A stretch of DNA of 64,000 nucleotides. Source: Bradyrhizobium sp. CCBAU 51765 (GTDB taxonomy: Bacteria > Pseudomonadota > Alphaproteobacteria > Rhizobiales > Xanthobacteraceae). The notes beneath the pieces are model-generated. The model had not been told where the DNA came from. It worked only from the letters and a program-made list of their open reading frames with translations, and ran no database searches. This document shows, piece after piece, positions 17,801 to 24,182 of the stretch. The position numbers and the translations under genes are program-made. Positions within the stretch are counted from its first letter, which is position 1; each line of letters begins with the position of its first letter. Where the stretch lies: assembly GCF_015291725.1 (NCBI RefSeq), contig NZ_CP030038.1, positions 6,003,001 through 6,067,000 on the forward strand, given 5' to 3'.

Positions 17801-19179
17801 TACACGCGCGCTCCGGCGAGGCTTGGCGCGCCTTCACCCTGCGGGCTGCGACGCAGGTAGAACCACCAGGTCAGGGCGAGGCACGAGGCGTAGAAGGCGA
17901 GATAGATCGCGAGCGCGAGCTGCGGCCCGCCGGTCATGGCGATCGACTTTCCGAAGCCGCTCGGGATCAGATAGCCGCCGACGGCACCGATCGCGCCGAT
18001 GAAGCCGACCGCCGCGCCGCTTTCGATGCTCGCGGTCTTCAGCGCGGCCGCACGTGCGCCATCGCCCTTGCCGCGCACCTTGAACAGGTTCTCCTCGCGG
18101 AAGATCGAGGGGATCATGCGGTAGGTCGAGCCGTTGCCGATGCCCGTCGTCACGAACAGGATCAGGAACATCGACAGGAAGCCGATGAAATCCTTTTGCC
18201 CGACGAAGTAGAGCACGCCAACCGTGGCGCCCGCCATCGCGATGAAGTTCCAGAAGGTGATGATGGAGCCGCCGACCCGATCTGCGAGCCAGCCGCCGAG
18301 CGGACGCGACAGCGAGCCGACCAGCGGGCCCAGGAAGGCGATCGAGATCATCACGGTGGGGAATTGCGTCTTGATCAGAAGCGGAAACGCCGCGGAATAG
18401 CCGATGAAAGACCCGAACGTGCCGATGTAGAGATACGCCATGATCCAGGTGTGCTTGCGCTTGACGACCGCAAGCTGGTTCTTCACCGACGATTTCGCCG
18501 TGGTGAGATTGTTCATGAAGAACACCGCGCCGAACACCGCGATCGCGATCGGCAGCACCCACATCAGGCCGGCGTTCTGGAGATAGATGCCGTCGACGGG
18601 CGTCGCCTGGAACAGGTTGAAGACCGCGAGCGTCATCAGGATCGGGGTCAGGAGCTGCACGCTGGAGACGCCGATATTGCCGCCGGCGGCGTTGAGGCCG
18701 AGCGCCCATCCCTTCATCCGGTCGGGGAAGAAGAAGGAGATGTTGGTCATGCTGGAGGCGAAATTGCCGCCGCCGAGACCCGCGGTCGAGGCGACCAGCA
18801 GCATGAGCCAGAACGGCGTGTCGGGCTGGCTCACGAAATAGGCGAGCGACAAGGTCGGGATGAACAGGATCGCCGCGCTGAAGATGGTCCAGTTCCGACC
18901 GCCGAACGTCGTCACTGCGAAGGTGTAGGGAAAGCGCATCAAGGCGCCGATCAGCCCCGGCACGGCGACGAGCTGGAACAGCTGGTCGGTGGTGTAGTGG
19001 AAGCCGGCCTGCGGCAGCTTGGTCGTGACGATGCTCCAGATCAGCCAGACCGAGAAGCCGATATGCTCGGCTACGATCGACCAGATCAGGTTGCGCCGCG
19101 CGATCGTCTTGCCGGTCGCGTTCCAGAACGCCTCATCCTCGGGGCGCCAGTCAGAAATCCAAGTGGGACTCTTCGTCAT
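17800..19179 (-). CDS. narK: NarK-type nitrate/nitrite MFS transporter
   Basis: A 459-residue major facilitator protein with about twelve membrane segments. Two nitrate-porter signatures are visible: GLGGGNFASSMTNISFFFP and TGIGNGSTYRMIPSIFRE; GRPLGGWLADRVGG is the MFS loop motif. It is the first gene of narK-bjgb-flp-nasC and probably exports nitrite or exchanges nitrate for nitrite across the inner membrane. A 340-bp leader with two hairpins precedes it. Presence of both NrtABC and NarK suggests that one serves high-affinity nitrate uptake and the other nitrite efflux; this is inference. Confidence 0.93.
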   Translation of the reverse strand: MTKSPTWISDWRPEDEAFWNATGKTIARRNLIWSIVAEHIGFSVWLIWSIVTTKLPQAGFHYTTDQLFQLVAVPGLIGALMRFPYTFAVTTFGGRNWTIFSAAILFIPTLSLAYFVSQPDTPFWLMLLVASTAGLGGGNFASSMTNISFFFPDRMKGWALGLNAAGGNIGVSSVQLLTPILMTLAVFNLFQATPVDGIYLQNAGLMWVLPIAIAVFGAVFFMNNLTTAKSSVKNQLAVVKRKHTWIMAYLYIGTFGSFIGYSAAFPLLIKTQFPTVMISIAFLGPLVGSLSRPLGGWLADRVGGSIITFWNFIAMAGATVGVLYFVGQKDFIGFLSMFLILFVTTGIGNGSTYRMIPSIFREENLFKVRGKGDGARAAALKTASIESGAAVGFIGAIGAVGGYLIPSGFGKSIAMTGGPQLALAIYLAFYASCLALTWWFYLRRSPQGEGAPSLAGARV

Positions 19180-19403
19180 TGCATATCCCTTCCAGTCTCA
19201 CCGCTGCGTCGTTGCAGGCTCAGCCTCCAGACAAGGAGGCGCGCTCCGAGGCTTCACCCCGGTGGCGAGTTCACGATGCTGATTGATGATGTTGAGGGAC
19301 GTCGTCGTTGGCGTCGCGCAAAGACACTTCAATTTCCGTGCCAGTTGCGCGCACACTGGAAATGTAGGGATTTCAGGACGTTATTCGTACTGCCCGAATT
19401 CTT

Positions 19404-19420
19404 TGCAGGACTTTTCCGCA
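19404..19420 (-). promoter_or_regulatory. Second hairpin of the narK leader
   Basis: On the narK-sense strand TGCGGA, an AAAG loop and TCC-T-GCA form a six-pair stem with one bulged base, 18 bases downstream of the main leader hairpin. Tandem hairpins ahead of a nitrate operon fit an antitermination leader. The rest of the 19180-19518 gap holds no gene. Confidence 0.4.
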
Positions 19421-19438
19421 CGCTAAACTTGCGATTCG

Positions 19439-19469
19439 CTCAATCCCTGTGCGATGCACAAGGATTGAG
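19439..19469 (-). promoter_or_regulatory. Main leader hairpin of narK operon (candidate NasT/ANTAR-type RNA element)
   Basis: A 31-base inverted repeat: arms CTCAATCC and GGATTGAG, one mismatch, then TGTGC and GCACA around a three-base centre. It lies 260 bases upstream of the narK ATG. Its narK-sense core TTGTGCATCGCACA recurs as TTGTGCGTCGCACA in the nrtA leader, so the two nitrate units probably share control. Regulation by the ANTAR antiterminator NasT is inferred from related nitrate systems. Confidence 0.6.
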
Positions 19470-19518
19470 CTCGGTGTGGATCAGCTGGGCGCGGGCATGT
19501 TTCACGTCAACGCGTGAT

Positions 19519-20313
19519 TTACGCGGCCTCGACGAAGCGATGACGCTCGTAGAGGAATTCGAGCACGCGCTGGCGGCACTTCAGATAGGTGGCGTTGGTC
19601 GCGAGCTCGAGCCGCTTGCGCGGCCGCGCCAGCGGCACCTCCAGCACCTCGCCGATGCGCGCGCTCGGCCCGTTCGTCATCATGACGATGCGGTCGGACA
19701 GCAACACGGCCTCGTCGACATCGTGCGTGATCATCAGGATGGTGTTGCCGAGCTTCTGATGCAGCGCCATGACCGAGTCCTGCAGATGGGCTCGGGTCAG
19801 CGCGTCGAGCGCGCCGAACGGCTCGTCCAGCAGCAGCACCTTCGGCTCCATGGCGAGCGCCCGCGCGATGCCGACGCGCTGCTTCATGCCGCCGGAGATT
19901 TCGGAAGGACGCTTGTCCCTGGCATGAGCCATCTGCACGAGATTGAGATTGTGCATCACCCAGGCGTCGCGCTCGGCGCGGGACTTGGTCCTGGCAAAGA
20001 CCTTGTCGACGCCGAGCTTGACGTTCTCGTAGACGGTCAGCCACGGCAGCAGGCTGTGGTTCTGGAACACCACGGCGCGGTCGGGCCCCGGCGAGTTCAC
20101 CTCGCGGTTTTCCAGCAGCACGCCGCCCGTGGTGGCGCCGGTGAGCCCTGCGATGATGTTGAGCAGGGTCGACTTGCCGCAGCCGGAATGGCCGATGATC
20201 GAGACGTACTCGCCCTTCTCGATCGTCAGGTTGATGTCCTTCAGCACCTCCGTGGTGGCGGCGCCGCGGGTGAAGACCTTGTCGATGTGGTCGAGCTTCA
20301 GATAGGCGGTCAT
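19519..20313 (-). CDS. nrtC: Nitrate ABC transporter ATP-binding protein NrtC
   Basis: A 264-residue ABC ATPase: Walker A GHSGCGKSTLLN, signature SGGMKQR, Walker B VLLLDEPFGALD, H-loop ITHDVDEA. It lacks the C-terminal solute-binding extension of cyanobacterial NrtC. The ATG at 20313 follows GAGGAGAGGGGAC and lies 11 bases after the nrtB stop; an open frame extends further upstream through nrtB but is only its shadow. It powers the NrtB channel for nitrate or nitrite import and is the last gene of nrtABC. Confidence 0.9.
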   Translation of the reverse strand: MTAYLKLDHIDKVFTRGAATTEVLKDINLTIEKGEYVSIIGHSGCGKSTLLNIIAGLTGATTGGVLLENREVNSPGPDRAVVFQNHSLLPWLTVYENVKLGVDKVFARTKSRAERDAWVMHNLNLVQMAHARDKRPSEISGGMKQRVGIARALAMEPKVLLLDEPFGALDALTRAHLQDSVMALHQKLGNTILMITHDVDEAVLLSDRIVMMTNGPSARIGEVLEVPLARPRKRLELATNATYLKCRQRVLEFLYERHRFVEAA

Positions 20314-20324
20314 GTCCCCTCTCC

Positions 20325-21221
20325 TCAGTTCTGCGCGGTACCGTGGGTGACGAATTTGCCGAGCCCCGCGATCAGGCGGTCCAGCACGAAGCCGATGATG
20401 CCGACATAGAACAGCGCCAGGATGATCTCGCTGATATGCGAGGAGTTCCAGGCGTCCCAGATGAAGAAGCCGATGCCGACGCCGCCGATCAGCATTTCCG
20501 CCGCGACGATCGCAAGCCACGACAGGCCGATGCCGATGCGCAGGCCCGTGAAGATGTAGGGCGCCGCCGCCGGGATCATGATCTTTGCGAAGAATTCCAG
20601 CGGATTGAGCTGCACCACGGCCGCGACGTTGCGATAGTCCTGCGGGATGTTGCGGATGCCGACCGCGGTGTTGATGATGATCGGCCAGATCGAGGTGATG
20701 AAGATGACGAAGATCGCGGAAGGCTGGCCGTCGCGGAACGCCGCGAGCGACAGCGGCAACCAGGCCAGCGGCGGAATCGTGCGCAGCACCTGGAACAGCG
20801 GATCGAGCCCGCGCATCGCCCAGACCGACTGCCCGACCAGCACGCCGAGCCCGATGCCGGCAATGGCCGACAGCGAATAGCCGAAGGCGACGCGCTGGAG
20901 ACTGGCGGACAGATGCCAGAACAGGCCCTTGTCGATGCCGCCATTGTCGAAGAACGGATCGAGGATCAGTTCCTTCGTGTCCGTGAACACCTTCGACGGC
21001 GGCGGCAGCGCCGAGCCCGCGCGGCGGCAGACCAGCTCCCACACCAGCGTCAGCAGCGCAATGACGACCAGCGGCGGGATCACGCGCACGGCCGTCTCCC
21101 GTGCCATGCGTGCGTAAGCTTCGGCGCGCGGGGGACGCTTTGGCGTCAGCGCGACGACTGGCGCAATTGTTGCGGCAGGCTTCGCGGTCTCAACCTCGAT
21201 CTTGGTGGCAGTCATGCTCAT
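20325..21221 (-). CDS. nrtB: Nitrate ABC transporter permease NrtB
   Basis: A 298-residue inner-membrane permease of the NitT/TauT class, with about six hydrophobic segments and the coupling-helix region VAAVVQLNPLEFFAKIMIPAAAPYIFTGLRIGIGLSW. The N-terminal 40 residues are cytoplasmic and basic/Ala-rich. GGAGAGAG precedes the ATG at 21221; the ATG two codons later is also possible. It lies 64 bases after nrtA and 11 bases before nrtC, a compact transport operon for nitrate. Confidence 0.9.
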   Translation of the reverse strand: MSMTATKIEVETAKPAATIAPVVALTPKRPPRAEAYARMARETAVRVIPPLVVIALLTLVWELVCRRAGSALPPPSKVFTDTKELILDPFFDNGGIDKGLFWHLSASLQRVAFGYSLSAIAGIGLGVLVGQSVWAMRGLDPLFQVLRTIPPLAWLPLSLAAFRDGQPSAIFVIFITSIWPIIINTAVGIRNIPQDYRNVAAVVQLNPLEFFAKIMIPAAAPYIFTGLRIGIGLSWLAIVAAEMLIGGVGIGFFIWDAWNSSHISEIILALFYVGIIGFVLDRLIAGLGKFVTHGTAQN

Positions 21222-21285
21222 CGCAATCTCTCTCCGGATTGGCTGGGACGATGCGGCCGCCGCCCATGGGCGGCCGCTGGCTCCA

Positions 21286-22602
21286 TCAGACTTCGACGCG
21301 CTTGATCGCGAGCGACTTCAGATAGGCTGCCGGATTCTCCGGATCGAAGACCTTGCCGTCGAAAAAGGTCTCCTTGCCGCGCGAGGTGGATGTCGGAATA
21401 TCGGCGGCGGCGACGCCGAGGGTCTTGGCCGCGTCCTTCCAGAGGTCCTCGCGGTTGACCTTGGCAATCAGCGCCTTGCTGTCAAAACCGGCCTCGTACT
21501 TGCCCCAGCGGATGTCCTCGGTCATGAACCACAGGTCGTGGCTCTTGAAGGGATAGGAGGCATGATCCTTCCAGAAGCGCATCTGCTGCGGCGAGTTGTC
21601 GACCACCCGGCCAGTACCGTAGTCGAACTTGCCCTTCATGCGGTCGGTGATGTCCTCGACCGGGCAATTGATCCACTGGCGCTTGGCGCAGATCACCGCG
21701 GCTTCCTCGCGGTTTTCCATCTTCTCGGACCACTGCTGGGCTTCCATCACCGCCATCAGCAGTGCCTTCGCTGCCTTCGGGTATTTGTCGACCCAGGCCG
21801 CGCGCATGCCGAACGACTTTTCGGGATGCTTGTCCCAGAGCTCACCGGTGGTGATTGCGGTGTAGCCGATGTTCTGATGGATGAGCTGCAGATTCCACGG
21901 CTCGCAAACGCAGAAGCAATCCATGGTGCCGACCTTCATGTTGGCGACCATCTGCGGTGGCGGCACCACGATGGTTTCGATATCCTTGTCCGGATCGATG
22001 CCGCCGGCGGCGAGCCAATAGCGGATCCAAAGATCATGCGTGCCGCCCGGGAAGGTCATCGCGGCCTTGACAGCCTTGCCTCCGGCCTTCTTCTTCTCCA
22101 GCGCAGTCTTGAAGGGCGCGGTGTCGATCCCGACCTTGATATCTGCATACTCCTTGGCAACGGAGATGCACTGACCATTCAGGTTCAACCGCGCCAGGAT
22201 GTACATGGGCGTCGGCTGATTGTTCTGTGTCACCTTACCCGCCGAGATCAGATACGGCATCGGTGTCAGGATATGTGCGCCATCGATGCCGTTGCCCTCG
22301 GAGCCGAGCACGAGATTGTCACGGGTGGTGCCCCAGGAAGCCTGCTTCTGTACCTCGACATCGGGCATGCCATACTTGGCGAAAAAGCCCTTTTCCTTGG
22401 CGACGAATAGCGGCGTGGCGTCCGTCAGCGCAATGAAGCCGAGCTTGGCGCCCTTGACCTCGGGGCCGGCGTCCTGCGCGAAGGCGCCGGCGGGGAAATT
22501 CAGCTTGGCGGCGGCGAGCAATGCGGCGGTCGCGCCGGTGGCTTTCAACAATTGACGGCGGCTGAGGCCAGTCTTGGAGGGCCGGCGAATGCGCTTGGTC
22601 AT
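21286..22602 (-). CDS. nrtA: Nitrate-binding protein NrtA of the ABC transporter
   Basis: A 438-residue periplasmic solute-binding protein with a Tat signal (SRRQLLKATGATAALLAAA). The NrtA/CmpA core is clear: LGFIALTDATPLFVAKEKGFFAKYG, WGTTRDNLVLG, DGAHILTPMPYLIS, and CVCEPWNLQLIHQNIGYTAITTGELWDKHPEK. I chose the ATG at 22602 after AAAGGACG; an upstream in-frame start would put 30 residues before the Tat motif. It captures nitrate for NrtBC. The 674-bp gap to the divergent transporter gene contains two leader hairpins for this operon and a sigma-54 promoter for the other. Confidence 0.93.
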   Translation of the reverse strand: MTKRIRRPSKTGLSRRQLLKATGATAALLAAAKLNFPAGAFAQDAGPEVKGAKLGFIALTDATPLFVAKEKGFFAKYGMPDVEVQKQASWGTTRDNLVLGSEGNGIDGAHILTPMPYLISAGKVTQNNQPTPMYILARLNLNGQCISVAKEYADIKVGIDTAPFKTALEKKKAGGKAVKAAMTFPGGTHDLWIRYWLAAGGIDPDKDIETIVVPPPQMVANMKVGTMDCFCVCEPWNLQLIHQNIGYTAITTGELWDKHPEKSFGMRAAWVDKYPKAAKALLMAVMEAQQWSEKMENREEAAVICAKRQWINCPVEDITDRMKGKFDYGTGRVVDNSPQQMRFWKDHASYPFKSHDLWFMTEDIRWGKYEAGFDSKALIAKVNREDLWKDAAKTLGVAAADIPTSTSRGKETFFDGKVFDPENPAAYLKSLAIKRVEV

Positions 22603-22863
22603 AGGCTGTGTCGTCCTTTGCGGCTGTGCGGAATGATTTGCGGCTGTGCGCGCGAGCGGCCCGTCCGTCCGGTGGCGCCATCTTCGGCGCATGCGAACGC
22701 GCGACGGGGAGGACCCCCGTCTGGTGGCGTCAGCAAATCGGATGAGAATTCTCGCGGGACGGCTTCAATGGCGTCGGCTGGAACCATTCAAGCTTCATGC
22801 CAAGCCCGGCGCTTTGAAAAGCGAAAACGAATCAATGTGTTATATCGGCGGCGCTAGACTGTC

Positions 22864-22898
22864 GCAGGTCGGTTCCGCACGGGAAATTTGCGACCTGC
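22864..22898 (-). promoter_or_regulatory. Second hairpin of the nrtA leader
   Basis: Perfect 8-bp arms (GCAGGTCG at 22864-22871 and CGACCTGC at 22891-22898), with an inner TTCC/GGAA pairing. In nrtA-sense RNA it begins five bases after the main leader hairpin, giving a tandem pair 260-300 bases before the gene, parallel to the narK leader. Confidence 0.55.
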
Positions 22899-22912
22899 AC
22901 ATTGCTTGTGCG
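22896..22912. promoter_or_regulatory. NtrC-like dyad upstream of the sigma-54 promoter
   Basis: TGCAC, seven bases, GTGCG nearly matches the NtrC consensus TGCAC-N7-GTGCA, with one mismatch at the last base. It lies about 140-150 bases upstream of the predicted sigma-54 start at 23049, a normal enhancer distance. It overlaps both nrtA leader hairpins, so the symmetry could instead reflect the RNA element. Confidence 0.4.
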
Positions 22913-22923
22913 ACGCACAAAGC
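22904..22923 (-). promoter_or_regulatory. Main leader hairpin of nrtABC (matches the narK leader)
   Basis: GCTTGTGC, a three-base centre and GCACAAAGC pair with one bulged A. On the nrtA strand the core reads TTTGTGCGTCGCACAA, almost the same as in the narK leader hairpin. Shared structure ahead of two nitrate transcription units argues for one RNA-binding or DNA-binding regulator. NasT-type antitermination is the favoured inference. Confidence 0.55.
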
Positions 22924-23022
22924 TTGGGCAACAGCTCAAGAAAAAGGCCGAAGCGAAGTCAGAATCAGATCAAGCAGAGCGGCATCACATTGAAATTACT
23001 CGGTATTTTTGACACTACGCGC

Positions 23023-23037
23023 CGGCACGCAACTTGC
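23023..23037 (+). promoter_or_regulatory. Sigma-54 (RpoN) promoter of the formate/nitrite transporter gene
   Basis: CGGCACGCAACTTGC matches the -24/-12 consensus: GG at 23024-23025 and GC at 23036-23037 with exactly ten bases between. Predicted transcription starts near 23049, leaving a leader of about 228 bases before the ATG at 23277. It implies nitrogen control through NtrC or a similar activator. Confidence 0.75.
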
Positions 23038-23186
23038 TTTTCTTTCAACGTCAACGAAGACTGCGGCTTGCCGCATTGATGCAGCCTCTGGCGGCCGCAT
23101 CCCGGAAGCTCAACTGCTTCGCGGCCCTTCCCGGCTCAAAGTCCTCGTGACGCGATTCCCAAGGCTTCCAGATTTTCCATAGCCCT

Positions 23187-23210
23187 CGTGCGCGGCAGGC
23201 AGCCCGCACG
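23187..23210 (+). promoter_or_regulatory. Leader hairpin upstream of the formate/nitrite transporter gene
   Basis: CGTGCG, one bulged C and GGC pair with GCC and CGCACG around an AGGCA loop, nine pairs in all, 66 bases before the ATG. A smaller palindrome (TGCGGC TT GCCGCA) is at 23062-23075. It does not contain the core shared by the nrtA and narK leaders and has no U-run, so a regulatory role is uncertain. Confidence 0.4.
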
Positions 23211-23276
23211 GCCGAACACGTTCAGCCGCGCTCTCCGGAGCGTGTCGATCTCCCTTAGGAAGCAAAGGAACCATTG

Positions 23277-24116
23277 ATGTCGTATCTCGCGCCTTCGGAA
23301 TTCGTCACCAAGATGGTGGATGCAGGCGAGTCCAAGATCTTCATGTCCACCCGGGATACCATCATCCGAGCCTATATGGCGGGCGCCATCCTGGCGCTGG
23401 CGGCCTGGTTCGCCGTGACGATCAACGTCAACACCGGCCAGCCGCTGATCGGCGCGCTGCTGTTTCCGGTCGGCTTCGTCATGCTCTACCTGCTGGGCTT
23501 CGATCTCCTCACCGGCGTCTTCGTGCTCTCCCCGCTCGCCCTGATCGACAAGCGCCCGGGCGTCACCATCGGCGGCGTGCTGCGCAATTGGGGTCTCGTG
23601 TTCGTCGGCAACTTCGCCGGCGCCTTCACGGTGGCCTTCATGATGGCTTTCGTCACGACCTTCGGCTTCACCCAGGCGCCGGACAAGGTCGGCGCCGCTA
23701 TCGGCAATATCGGCGAAGGGCGAACCCTCGGCTATGCCGCGCACGGCGCGGCAGGCATGGCGACGCTGTTCTTACGCGGCATGCTCTGCAACTGGATGGT
23801 CTCGACCGGCGTCGTCGGCGCCATGATCTCGACCTCGGTCCCGGGCAAGGTCATCGCGATGTGGATGCCGATCCTGGTGTTCTTCTACATGGTGTTCGAG
23901 CATTCCGTCGTGAACATGTTCCTGTTCCCGTCCGGGTTGCTGCTCGGCGCGAAGTTCTCGATCATGGATTATCTGATCTGGAACGAGATCCCGACCGTGC
24001 TCGGCAACCTCGTCGGCGGCCTCGCCTTCACCGGCATGACCCTCTACGCCACGCACGTCATGACCCTGCCGAAGCGCCAGGCCGCCAAGGCTGTGAAGCC
24101 CCGCGTTGCGGCCTGA
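23277..24116 (+). CDS. Formate/nitrite transporter family channel (NirC-like)
   Basis: A 279-residue FNT-family membrane protein with six hydrophobic segments. The family signatures GLVFVGNFAGA and RGMLCNWMVSTGVV are clear, and FEHSVVNMFLFP carries the central-pore His region. FNT pentamers pass formate or nitrite; the nitrate assimilation setting favours nitrite uptake or release. The ATG at 23277 follows AGGAAGCAAAGGAA. It is driven by a sigma-54 promoter, whereas the divergent nrtABC is not visibly so. A hairpin at 24133-24167 separates it from the kinase-phosphatase gene downstream. Confidence 0.9.
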   Translation: MSYLAPSEFVTKMVDAGESKIFMSTRDTIIRAYMAGAILALAAWFAVTINVNTGQPLIGALLFPVGFVMLYLLGFDLLTGVFVLSPLALIDKRPGVTIGGVLRNWGLVFVGNFAGAFTVAFMMAFVTTFGFTQAPDKVGAAIGNIGEGRTLGYAAHGAAGMATLFLRGMLCNWMVSTGVVGAMISTSVPGKVIAMWMPILVFFYMVFEHSVVNMFLFPSGLLLGAKFSIMDYLIWNEIPTVLGNLVGGLAFTGMTLYATHVMTLPKRQAAKAVKPRVAA

Positions 24117-24132
24117 TCGAACCCATCTCGAC

Positions 24133-24167
24133 AGGGGAGCCGCGACCGAGCACGGTGAGGCTCCCCT
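24133..24167 (+). terminator. Hairpin between the FNT channel and the kinase-phosphatase gene
   Basis: Perfect 9-bp arms AGGGGAGCC (24133-24141) and GGCTCCCCT (24159-24167) flank a 17-base loop and are followed by only TTG. This weak terminator would lower, not abolish, expression of the gene that starts 15 bases later. Confidence 0.55.
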
Positions 24168-24182
24168 TTGCCGGTGGCGACG

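Noticed and set aside
19180..19518. Sigma-54 promoter for narK on the minus strand
   Set aside because: I looked for GG-N10-GC on that strand and found only 9- or 12-base spacings.
17662..20409. A 915-codon rightward open frame opposite narK and nrtC
   Set aside because: It crosses two recognised genes and their intergenic leader; the composition is low complexity and no family motif is visible.
20313..21042. Extension of the nrtC frame upstream through nrtB, as if a fused protein
   Set aside because: The extra segment is an alternative-frame reading of nrtB. A clear ribosome site and ATG at 20313 give a normal-length ABC ATPase.
22860..23085. Sigma-54 promoter for nrtA on the minus strand
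   Set aside because: No GG-N10-GC spacing was found on the nrtA strand in this stretch; the only convincing match faces the FNT gene.
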